This document shows, in pieces, positions 14,949 to 22,181 of a DNA stretch of 28,694 nucleotides. The DNA comes from Candidatus Vogelbacteria bacterium CG10_big_fil_rev_8_21_14_0_10_51_16 (lineage in GTDB: Bacteria; Patescibacteriota; Minisyncoccia; Phycocordibacterales; JACRKE01). The DNA lies in NCBI GenBank assembly GCA_002774795.1, contig PCYI01000014.1:1-28694 (forward strand), read 5' to 3'. The notes beneath the pieces were generated by a model. It was not told where the DNA came from, made no database searches, and was given only the letters and a program-made list of their open reading frames with translations. The translations under genes and the position numbers were made by a program. How positions within the stretch are numbered: position 1 is the stretch's first letter; every line of letters begins with the position of its first letter.

Positions 14949-15688
14949 ACCTACCACAACAAAAAGACTCAATTCATAAATCTTGGTTGCTCAAAATCAT
15001 TCAGGCGATTGCTGACGACCGGTATCTTGCGAGTGTGCTCTTTTTTACGGGTGGGACTTGCGCAGCAATGCTTGGTTGGCTTGACCGGTTCTCGGTTGAT
15101 TTAGATTTTGATTATGTTGGCACCAAAGGAGACATACAAAAAACCCGCACGGCTCTTGAGGCCCTGTTTGCGACTCTTGGGCTCACGATTAAAGATCAAA
15201 GTAAAAGAGGGATCCAGTATTTTCTTAAATACGAGGATGGTGGTTCCGACCGTAAAATTGTGAAGATTGATAGCGCGTTTCCTGTCGCTCTGGCAAACAC
15301 ATATGCGACAATACGACTTCTAGAAATTGATCGTATGTTGACGTGCCAAACGAAGGAAACAATGTTTGCCAACAAATTGATTGCCGTTATGGGTCGGTAT
15401 AAAAGAACCGGCCACATCGCGGGAAGGGACATCTACGATGTGGATTATTTCTTTAAGCACGGTGCTTCATATAATGAAGGGGTGATTCGAGAACGATCAG
15501 GGAAAGAGCCGTTGGCATATTTTGCCGAACTTTTAGGCTTTATTGAGAAGCATGTAACAGACAAGGTCATCGCTGATGACCTTAATATGCTACTCACCCC
15601 TAAACTCCTTGTAATGTCTCGCCGCTTTCTTAAACAGTCTGTCTTGGTCCTTCTCCGAGATGAAATCAAGCGGCTAGAGAACAAATAA
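14945..15688 (+). CDS. abiEii: AbiEii-family nucleotidyltransferase toxin (type IV TA)
   Basis: This 247-residue protein has the AbiEii hallmarks in order: FFTGGTCAAML (34-43), RFSVDLDFD (48-56, with D52, D54 and D56 as metal-binding acids), a basic residue in FANKLIAVMGR (K144) and GRDIYDVDYFF (160-170). AbiEii enzymes are nucleotidyltransferase-fold toxins; characterised members use GTP or modify tRNA. All expected key residues are present, so the toxin is probably intact. It overlaps the antitoxin gene by 4 nt. The pair interrupts the run of glycosyltransferase genes and is followed at once by the heptamer array. Confidence 0.9.
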   Translation: MNLPQQKDSIHKSWLLKIIQAIADDRYLASVLFFTGGTCAAMLGWLDRFSVDLDFDYVGTKGDIQKTRTALEALFATLGLTIKDQSKRGIQYFLKYEDGGSDRKIVKIDSAFPVALANTYATIRLLEIDRMLTCQTKETMFANKLIAVMGRYKRTGHIAGRDIYDVDYFFKHGASYNEGVIRERSGKEPLAYFAELLGFIEKHVTDKVIADDLNMLLTPKLLVMSRRFLKQSVLVLLRDEIKRLENK

Positions 15689-15703
15689 CCTACCGGTTTT
15701 TGT

Positions 15704-15759
15704 GCTCTACGCCCTACGCTCTACGCCCTACGCTCTACGCCCTACGCCCTACGCTCTAG
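15704..15759. repeat. Intergenic array of eight GCYCTAC heptamers
   Basis: GCTCTAC and GCCCTAC alternate through eight contiguous 7-bp units (the last is GCTCTAG), ending about 22 bp before the next gene. Units are too short for CRISPR and there are no spacers. The same GCCCTAC unit occurs three times in frame within the glycosyltransferase gene 1.7 kb upstream. Confidence 0.9.
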
Positions 15760-15780
15760 TTCTATCCATCGCCCTAATCC

Positions 15781-16761
15781 ATGCGCCTCCTCATCTGCAC
15801 CCAGAAAGTTGATAAGAACGACCCGGTTCTCGGGTTCTTTCACCGTTGGCTCGAGGAGTTCGCCGGCCACTACGAGCGGGTGAAGGTGATTTGCTTGGAA
15901 AAAGGAGAGTATGACCTTCCTTCTAATGCTAAGATTTTATCACTAGGAAAGGAGGAAGGTAATTTTCAATTTGCAATTTTCAATAGCTCAATTTTCAAAC
16001 GGGTTCGATACGCGCTTAGGTTCTATAAATGTATTTGGGAGGGAAGGAGCAATTATGACGCGGTTTTTGTGCACATGAATCAGGAGTACGTGCTTTTGGG
16101 AGGCTTGCTGTGGCGGCTTTGGGGCAAGAGGGTGTACCTTTGGCGTAATCACGCAAAGGGTTCGTGGCTGACCAGACTGGCCGGCCTATTGTCAGAGAAG
16201 GCTTTCTATACCTCGCCCCAGTCGTTTACGGCGCGTTTTAAAAACGCACACAGAATGCCTGTCGGCATAGACACCGATTTCTTTAAGCCGAACGACTCGG
16301 TCGCCAGAGTGACGAACTCCATACTTTTCTTAGGTCGAATCGCGCCAGTCAAAAAAGTTTTGGAGTTTATCGAGTGGCTCCATTTAAGACAGGAACAAGG
16401 CGAATCGTTTTCAGTGACCATTGCCGGGGCCGCCTTACCGGCAGATGCCGATTATGAAAAGAAAGTAAGAGAGCGGATTTTAAAATACGGTTTGGAAGAC
16501 CGAAGTACTTTTGTCGGCCCGGTTAACAAAGAGCAAGCAAGGCGACTCTACCAAACTCACCAAACATATGTTAACTTTACCCCATCGGGCAGTATGGACA
16601 AAACCATTCTCGAGGCGGCGGCATGTGAGGCAAAAGTAATTGTCGCCAATGAAGATTTGAAGATGTTAGAGTATAAAGAGAGTAGTGAAATCCGCGATTT
16701 TGTCGTCAGGGGTCACAGTCTTACGTTGCTTATGAAGACAATAAAGACGCACATGCTTTGA
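15781..16761 (+). CDS. GT4-type glycosyltransferase, short
   Basis: This 326-residue GT-B enzyme, somewhat short for the family, has RMPVGIDTDFF at the domain junction, a donor domain starting ILFLGRIAPVKKVLEFIEWL, and the SGSMDKTILEAAACEAKVIVAN segment, where the first acid of E-x7-E is replaced by Gly, as in the DKTxLEA subgroup. Residues about 61-73 (NFQFAIFNSSIF) come from ATTTTCA heptamers inserted in frame in the N-terminal domain. The C-terminal helix that normally packs back on the first domain looks reduced. It begins 22 bp after the heptamer array and no clear promoter or Shine-Dalgarno was found. Confidence 0.85.
   Translation: MRLLICTQKVDKNDPVLGFFHRWLEEFAGHYERVKVICLEKGEYDLPSNAKILSLGKEEGNFQFAIFNSSIFKRVRYALRFYKCIWEGRSNYDAVFVHMNQEYVLLGGLLWRLWGKRVYLWRNHAKGSWLTRLAGLLSEKAFYTSPQSFTARFKNAHRMPVGIDTDFFKPNDSVARVTNSILFLGRIAPVKKVLEFIEWLHLRQEQGESFSVTIAGAALPADADYEKKVRERILKYGLEDRSTFVGPVNKEQARRLYQTHQTYVNFTPSGSMDKTILEAAACEAKVIVANEDLKMLEYKESSEIRDFVVRGHSLTLLMKTIKTHML
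15962..15997 (+). repeat. ATTTTCA heptamer repeat inside a glycosyltransferase gene
   Basis: ATTTTCA, ATTTGCA, ATTTTCA, ATAGCTC and, after one extra base, ATTTTCA again. It is translated in frame as a Phe/Asn/Ile-rich loop. Confidence 0.7.
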
Positions 16762-16861
16762 GTGCAACCCCACCCCTTCTACCCCACTCTAACCCTCCCC
16801 TGGCCAGTGGAGGGAGCAACCATAAGTAATCCCCAAGAAACCCTTCAGAAGCAAACAAAAG
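16762..16861. other. Intergenic C-rich spacer with hairpin
   Basis: A pyrimidine-rich stretch (about 16765-16800) leads into a stem CCCTCC (16793-16798) / GGAGGG (16809-16814) with TGGCCA at the loop. No T-tract follows. It separates the short glycosyltransferase from the nucleotidyltransferase gene and may be a repeat remnant. Confidence 0.4.
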
Positions 16862-17659
16862 ATGAAAAATAAAACCGAGCCCGTAACAATAATACTGCCG
16901 TGTTCGGACGGTATTTCTGATTCCAACTTCCCATATCCGAAAGAGCTCATCAAAATCAACGAAGAGATGAGCGTCATCGACTTCTCTTTCCACCATATCT
17001 TGGCTAGTCAGATAAAGCCGAGAGTCGTAGTTATTGTTGCGCCAAACAAATTTGAAACAGTTCGCTACTTGTTTGAAAGGTATAACGACAAGGTGGACCT
17101 GGTCTTTGTGTTTCAAAAAAGCCGCGAACAAAAAGTCACCAACGCCAACGCCATTGCCATTCGCTCGGCGGAGCACCTATTTAGCGACAAGAATATCTTG
17201 CTCATGCCGGATACGATTATAGAGCGCAAAGACAACCAAACTTCTTTGATTGATACTATGTTGGCGGCGCTCAATAGACAGTCGTTTGTTTTTGCCCACA
17301 AAAAAGAGGTTTCGGTAACCAGGCTGAAACTGTTTGGAGCCTTGAAAATAGAGGACGACGTGGTGGTCGATTACGAAGATAAGCCGGTTGATAACAGCGC
17401 CGGCTACAACGCCTTTTGGGCCTCTTTTGGATTTAAGAGGGAGGTATTCGAAGAGGTAATCTCCGTTATCGAAGGCAGTACTCTTAAAAAGGGTAACTAC
17501 AAGCGGGATTTTCAAAAATCTGTAATGCATAAGACAAGCACGGTTGAGGTGTCAGAGTATATTGATATTGCCACGTGGACCCATCTTAACGCGTATCTCA
17601 TGAGGCAATATTTGGAGCAGTCTGGCATAGACCCCGGTTTCTTTAAAGTTAATAAGTAA
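16862..17659 (+). CDS. NDP-sugar pyrophosphorylase-fold protein with altered nucleotide signature
   Basis: This 265-residue protein aligns by eye to sugar-phosphate nucleotidyltransferases (RmlA/GlmU-N type). Visible are an opening strand VTIILPC, PKELIKI (26-32) matching PKxLxPV, a metal-binding-like Asp in ILLMPDTII (D117), DYEDKPV (170-176) matching EKP, and GYNAFWASFGFKREVF matching the GxYxF region. The glycine-rich GxGTR loop that binds NTP is replaced by SDGISDSNFPY, so normal pyrophosphorylase chemistry is doubtful. It abuts the HAD gene that follows with no gap, which suggests a two-step pathway to an unusual activated sugar or polyol. Confidence 0.65.
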   Translation: MKNKTEPVTIILPCSDGISDSNFPYPKELIKINEEMSVIDFSFHHILASQIKPRVVVIVAPNKFETVRYLFERYNDKVDLVFVFQKSREQKVTNANAIAIRSAEHLFSDKNILLMPDTIIERKDNQTSLIDTMLAALNRQSFVFAHKKEVSVTRLKLFGALKIEDDVVVDYEDKPVDNSAGYNAFWASFGFKREVFEEVISVIEGSTLKKGNYKRDFQKSVMHKTSTVEVSEYIDIATWTHLNAYLMRQYLEQSGIDPGFFKVNK

Positions 17660-18223
17660 ATGATGCGTGATACTGTCGTCGTCGACATAGACGGTTGTTT
17701 AAACTACTACCCCAATCCTCTAAAGATGTGGGCGGAGGTACTGCTCAATCTAGACAGCCATAACTCTAAGCGGGCAATTGAAAAATCAAACGATTTTAAT
17801 CTCGTAAAGGAAACATATCGCAAGAGTGAGATATTCAAATACTTCCTGCCCAGAAAAGGCGTCAAAGAGTTTTTTGAAAAGATTAAGTCAAGAGGGCATC
17901 ATATTTTATTGCTCACCTCGCGAAATCCAGACAAAAATCCGAATGTCGAATCTCTCACTAGGGAGTGGTTAGACAAATACAGTATTCCCTTTGACACTAT
18001 TTTGTTTACAAAGAATAAAAGTGAGAATGTTAAACAAGGCGAAGACAAGATAATAATGGTTATAGAAGATGAGCCTGATTTTCTCGACTCATTTGATGGC
18101 TTGAATACGGAAATAGTTGTTTTTAAAAACGAGCTGAATGAACACATAAAAAAACCACACTTCCATTCAGTGTCTTCGTGGGCAGAGATAGAGCGCTTAT
18201 ACGAAAGCTTTGTTTCCAAATAA
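17660..18223 (+). CDS. HAD-superfamily phosphatase-like protein
   Basis: This 187-residue HAD hydrolase has motif I DIDGC (D9, D11), motif II LLLTSRN (T86), Lys residues in LFTKNKS (K118/K120) and motif III/IV IEDEPDF (E136-D137). The nucleophile D9 and general acid D11 are both present, so it should be a working phosphatase. It starts on the base after the stop of the nucleotidyltransferase gene (or 3 nt later at the second ATG), so the two are translated together. In glycan loci such a pair often converts a sugar phosphate to its nucleotide-activated form. A 5'-nucleotidase-like role is an alternative. Confidence 0.8.
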   Translation: MMRDTVVVDIDGCLNYYPNPLKMWAEVLLNLDSHNSKRAIEKSNDFNLVKETYRKSEIFKYFLPRKGVKEFFEKIKSRGHHILLLTSRNPDKNPNVESLTREWLDKYSIPFDTILFTKNKSENVKQGEDKIIMVIEDEPDFLDSFDGLNTEIVVFKNELNEHIKKPHFHSVSSWAEIERLYESFVSK

Positions 18224-18247
18224 CCACGAGTTTGGTATTTTACGGTA

Positions 18248-18264
18248 TGGTACAATAGGTCACC
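18248..18264 (+). promoter_or_regulatory. Extended -10 promoter of the 18265-21240 operon
   Basis: TG-G-TACAAT (18248-18256) lies 8 nt before the ATG at 18265. No -35 at proper spacing is evident. The transcript would be nearly leaderless. Confidence 0.5.
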
Positions 18265-19320
18265 ATGAATCTCCGCGTACTTTATTTGTTTGCCGGCCAG
18301 AGGCGAAAGCTCTATGAGGAGTATAAAAAAGGCAATGCCTCTGACATCCAACTTGTGGGCCTAAACCGCATGGCCGACTACGGTATTGATGCCACATTTC
18401 TCGAGAATAGACTGACTGAATTTTTGCGTAAGATTTCTTTTAACCTGACACAGTTGCCCGTACTGTTTAGACTTTGGTCGTGTGATGTTATTTTTTCGGG
18501 TTCGGGTCTACTTACTTTGTTTATTGTTAAACGCATTCTTCGTTTTAAAAAGCCAAAATGGGTCATTTACAATACGTACTTAACAAATTTGCTCAAGCGA
18601 AATCAAAAGGGTCTTAAGGCTTGGGTGATTAAAAAGGCAATCTTTTCAGCGGACGCCATTGTGTCACCCTCTTTGACCCAACAAGAGTTCTTGAAAAACC
18701 TCGGTTTCCCGGCCGAAAAAAACCACTATGTACCCTACGGCATAGACTCTGGCTTCTACGACAAGGACACGAGGGTGTCGGAAATATCAGAACGCTACAT
18801 TTTTAGTTCCGGCCGTGATGTCGGACGAGATTACAAGACTTTAGTCGAGGCGGTAAGAGATTTGCCGATCAAGTTGGTTATTGCCGCCCTGCCGAGAAAT
18901 TTAAAAGATGTTGGAGAATTGCCACCCAATATAAGCGTGCTTTACTTGAAACGGGCGGAGACGGCGCCATTTACCAAGAAGGCCGAGTTTATGGTAATCA
19001 CAACCATCCCTGAAGATAAGATGGCCGGCTCCGACTGTTCCGGCCAGTACTCTCTTTTAGAGGCAATGTCTTGCGGTAAAGCTGTTATCACGACGGCCAG
19101 GGACACCCTTAAGGGCTATTTCGCAGACGGCGAGGATGGCCTTATTGTCTCTCCGCATGATGTGGAGGAGCTTAGGGAGGCCATTATGAGGCTTTGGAAT
19201 AACTCTGAAAAGGCTAAAATTATGGGCGAAACCGCCAGAAACAAGGTGGGGAGTCAGTTTACCATGGAGATTTTTTCCCGAAAATTGGCGGAGATCTTTC
19301 ATAAAGTGGCCATTAAATAA
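18265..19320 (+). CDS. GT4-type glycosyltransferase
   Basis: This 351-residue GT-B protein has HYVPYGIDSGFY at the domain junction and the donor-domain segment AGSDCSGQYSLLEAMSCGKAVITTA, where the first Glu of E-x7-E is not evident but the second is kept. A conserved late stretch GEDGLIVSPHDVEELREAI fits the family C-terminus. The hydrophobic segment around FSGSGLLTLFIVKRIL is probably a membrane-facing helix. Its stop overlaps the next start by 1 nt (19320), so the two transferases are coupled. Substrates are unknown. Confidence 0.87.
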   Translation: MNLRVLYLFAGQRRKLYEEYKKGNASDIQLVGLNRMADYGIDATFLENRLTEFLRKISFNLTQLPVLFRLWSCDVIFSGSGLLTLFIVKRILRFKKPKWVIYNTYLTNLLKRNQKGLKAWVIKKAIFSADAIVSPSLTQQEFLKNLGFPAEKNHYVPYGIDSGFYDKDTRVSEISERYIFSSGRDVGRDYKTLVEAVRDLPIKLVIAALPRNLKDVGELPPNISVLYLKRAETAPFTKKAEFMVITTIPEDKMAGSDCSGQYSLLEAMSCGKAVITTARDTLKGYFADGEDGLIVSPHDVEELREAIMRLWNNSEKAKIMGETARNKVGSQFTMEIFSRKLAEIFHKVAIK

Positions 19321-20408
19321 TGAACAAAAAGATTCTTATCATAATAAACAATCTTGGCATTGGCGGAGCCGAGCGACTGGTTGCCGGCGACATCAACGAA
19401 ATGCTACGCATGGGTATTGATGTCTCTTTAGTCACGTTAGTCCCAGAGCCTCCAAAGAGTTTTGCTTCCGTGTTACACCTTAAGCTGGACAGATTTCGTT
19501 GTATTCATTTTAAGCATTTTCTTGATATTCCTGCTTGGTTTAAGCTGGGACGTTTTATTAGAGTATCCAAGCCCAACCTTGTAATAACACATCTGTGGTT
19601 CGCTAATACTATCGGTCGGATAGCCGCAAAGATAGCGGGAGCAAAGAATGTCGTTTCGTTTGAGCACAATGTCTACGACACCGTTAAAACCGGTAAAATG
19701 TTTTTTGTCGACCGGTGTTTACAGTTTTTGTCAAACAAAATCATTGCTGTTTCCGATGCGGTAAAAGAGTCCCTTGTTCGACATGCTATTTGCGAATCAA
19801 AGATTGAGGTTCTCTGTAATGGAATTGATACTAAGCCCTTTTCGGTCACTTGTGACCGTCTTAAAATCAGAAGGGAATACGGCGTGCCCGAAAATGTTTT
19901 TCTATATCTATTTATTGGCAGACTTATTCATCAAAAAGCAGTAGATATTCTTATTGAAGCTTTTAAAAGAATCGAGACAGACGCCTGTCTTCTTATTGTC
20001 GGGCAAGGCAAAGACCGCGACATGCTTGAGGAGCTGGTAAAGAAGCTCGGTCTTCAAAAGCGGGTCATATTTGCTGGGATTAGAAATGATGTCCCGCAAT
20101 TGCTAATGTCATCAGACTGTTTCGTTTTACCGTCGCGCCATGAAGGATTGCCGATGGTTCTTATTGAGGCGCTAGCCGCGGGCGCGGCGACCATCGTCAG
20201 CGACTTTGCCTCGGCCGGAGAAGTCGTCACACACGAAAAAAATGGACTTATCCTCCCTCGTGAGGATGTGGACGCTTTGGCACATGCCATGATGCGGATT
20301 AAAAATGATGCTAATCTGCGCGAGAGCTTGATTCTGGAGTCTAAAAGATCAGCGGAGCGATTCTCAATCTCTAATCACGTGGAGGCTCTGGCGCGTTACA
20401 TAACTTAA
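19320..20408 (+). CDS. GT4-family glycosyltransferase
   Basis: This is the most canonical transferase in the window at 362 residues. It opens with ILIIINNLGIGGAERLV, the acceptor-loop motif of GT4 enzymes. It continues with SFEHNVYD, VLCNGIDTKPF, LFIGRLIHQKAVDILIEAF and the catalytic E-x7-E EGLPMVLIE, followed by ALAAGAATIVSD. All expected residues are present, so it should be an active retaining transferase. It overlaps the upstream gene by 1 nt and lies 4 nt before the methyltransferase gene. Confidence 0.93.
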   Translation: MNKKILIIINNLGIGGAERLVAGDINEMLRMGIDVSLVTLVPEPPKSFASVLHLKLDRFRCIHFKHFLDIPAWFKLGRFIRVSKPNLVITHLWFANTIGRIAAKIAGAKNVVSFEHNVYDTVKTGKMFFVDRCLQFLSNKIIAVSDAVKESLVRHAICESKIEVLCNGIDTKPFSVTCDRLKIRREYGVPENVFLYLFIGRLIHQKAVDILIEAFKRIETDACLLIVGQGKDRDMLEELVKKLGLQKRVIFAGIRNDVPQLLMSSDCFVLPSRHEGLPMVLIEALAAGAATIVSDFASAGEVVTHEKNGLILPREDVDALAHAMMRIKNDANLRESLILESKRSAERFSISNHVEALARYIT

Positions 20409-20412
20409 AACG

Positions 20413-21240
20413 ATGATTGGTAAAACGAATTGGCGTCGATATCTACATGAGATACGAAAAAGGGAAATCGACCTGGTTTTTTCTTTGTTGCCTGCGAAAC
20501 ATTTTGTATGTGGACTTGAGATTGGTGCTGGTGATGGTTATCAGACAACCCTCTTGGCCTCTCGCGTAGAGAAGCTCATCTCTTCTGACTTGAATTTTAG
20601 GCGAATTAAAGAGTCTTTGAAACTTCCTGATGTCGAGTACCAGGCTGTTGATGCCGACGCTATTGAAGGAGTCTTTAAGCCAAATACCTTTGACCTCATA
20701 TTCTCTTCGAACGTGCTTGAACATGTGCGTGACCCGTCTAAAGTATTAAAAAGCACACTCCCCATGCTTGCTGACAGTGGCTACGCTGTCCACATTATTC
20801 CGAGCCGTCCTATCAAGATATTTTATCTCCTATTCTATTATCCGAGCCTCTTGCTACTTGCTATGGATAGGATATGGGGAAAACTTCAAGGTAAGCCGAT
20901 TTTCCGCGGAGCAAGTATAAATCTTGAAAACAACATAAACACAAGTCATCTGGCGACTTCATCACCAAGTGGCTTCTGGGGTAAATTAAGGAGGCATCTT
21001 TTTCCGAAGCCTCACGGCAATTTTCCTACACACTATTCAGAGTTCATAGCCTTCGGTAGAAAACAGTGGGAGCTTCAGTTTGCTAAAGCCGGTTACCTGG
21101 TCTTTTCTTATGCCAAGGGCCCTGTTTTTTCCGGCTATGGTTTTGGTTTTGGTTTTTTAAGAAGGGCGCTAGAGCGCCTGGGAGTGTCGTCGGAGCATAT
21201 CTTTATTTTACAGAAAAGGCCTTCTAAAACCATTTTGTAG
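20413..21240 (+). CDS. SAM-dependent methyltransferase, class I
   Basis: This 275-residue protein has the SAM loop GLEIGAGDGYQ (34-44), ISSDLNFRRI (acidic ribose-binding end of strand 2) and FDLIFSSNVLEHV (about 94-106), the standard order of class I enzymes. The C-terminal half includes a hydrophobic stretch (IKIFYLLFYYPSLLLLAMDRI) that may bind the membrane or a lipid-linked glycan. It is the last gene of the 18265 operon, so methylation of a sugar is the simplest role. It is followed by a MITE-like repeat. Confidence 0.85.
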   Translation: MIGKTNWRRYLHEIRKREIDLVFSLLPAKHFVCGLEIGAGDGYQTTLLASRVEKLISSDLNFRRIKESLKLPDVEYQAVDADAIEGVFKPNTFDLIFSSNVLEHVRDPSKVLKSTLPMLADSGYAVHIIPSRPIKIFYLLFYYPSLLLLAMDRIWGKLQGKPIFRGASINLENNINTSHLATSSPSGFWGKLRRHLFPKPHGNFPTHYSEFIAFGRKQWELQFAKAGYLVFSYAKGPVFSGYGFGFGFLRRALERLGVSSEHIFILQKRPSKTIL

Positions 21241-21270
21241 ACCCAGTTGTTACCTAAAACAGTTTAAATT

Positions 21271-21436
21271 AGGACTTACGCAAAACACTGTTTTCGTCTT
21301 TGCGAGTGCTCTACACGAAGCAATCTAGGTTTATTCTCAGCCCTCATGAATTCTGGATTGCTTCGGTTTACCCCGCCACCGCCCATAGCGGGGCCCCGCC
21401 AAAGGCGGTGGCAAAGACGCCATTTTGCGTAGGTAC
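21271..21436. mobile_element. MITE-like nested inverted repeat
   Basis: Outer arms ACTTACGCAAAA (21274-21285) and TTTTGCGTAGGT (21423-21434) pair with one mismatch. Further in, CGTCTTTGC (21295-21303) pairs with GCAAAGACG (21411-21419), CGAAGCAATCT (21316-21326) pairs with GGATTGCTTCG (21355-21365), and CCGCCACCGCC pairs with GGCGGTGGC near 21374-21412. The nested dyads and absence of any gene suggest a small non-autonomous element or a large folded repeat. No clear target duplication was found. No transposase is nearby. Confidence 0.6.
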
Positions 21437-21487
21437 TATAAATAATTGGTGGACGATTGGGCCGATCTTTGTTAATGTTTAAACTCC

Positions 21488-22175
21488 ATGAATCGCATCG
21501 AAACATTTGAACAGTTTTTGGCGACACAAAGTGCCAACGTCCCTTTTGCATCATTCGTATTTGGGCTTTTGCTCGTGGCTCTTCTTGCCACGGTGCTGGG
21601 TTATCTCTATGTGCATTACGGGCACGCCCTCTCTGACCGGCGGGCTTTTGCGCGTAACTTCGTCCCGATAGCCGCGGCTACCATGTTTATTATCACGGTG
21701 GTTAAGTCCTCTCTGGCTCTTTCCCTTGGGCTGGTCGGAGCGCTTTCGATTATACGTTTTCGCACCGCCATTAAAGAGCCGGAAGAGCTCGCGTATCTTT
21801 TTTTTGGTTATTGCGCTCGGTTTGGGAGTAGGAGCCGACCAGGTGGTGATTAGCGTAACTGCTTTTATTGTGATTGTGGTGATTATCTACCTGCGGCGTT
21901 ATTTTGCTGACCGCGGGAATCATGACCATCGTCACTTGTATCTTGCTGTTACCAGTGCGCGTCCGCAGGAGGTGTCAGTGCCAGAGATTTCAGCTGTGCT
22001 TAAGGAGCATTGTGAGAGCGCCGACCTGCGGCGCTTCGACGACACTGGCGAAAGAGTGGACGCTTCTTTTGTAGTGGAGTTTAACACTGGGGAGGCCTTG
22101 GAGCGCTGTCGCAAAGCATTGCGTGGTCTCGGTGAGCATGTCGAGATATCTTTTCTTGATAGCACTGGGTCGTAA
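21488..22175 (+). CDS. DUF4956 membrane protein, split by a frameshift at a T8 run
   Basis: The family protein is encoded in two frames. The first frame runs 21488-21853 and gives the membrane part (helix about residues 20-42, then AAATMFIITVVKSSLALSLGLVGALSIIRFRTAIKEPEELAYLF in sense). At the T8 run 21798-21805 the family sequence continues in the +1 frame as VIALGLGVGADQVV, another membrane helix and a cytosolic ferredoxin-like domain to 22175. Removing one T restores one continuous protein of about 228 residues. This may be an assembly error, a real mutation, or slippage by polymerase or ribosome. DUF4956 genes commonly accompany CotH and VTC genes, as here. The function is unknown. Confidence 0.8.
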
Positions 22176-22181
22176 TCAACC

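Noticed and set aside
15704..15759. CRISPR-like array
   Set aside because: Units are 7 bp without spacers and no cas genes are nearby; it is a simple heptamer tandem repeat.
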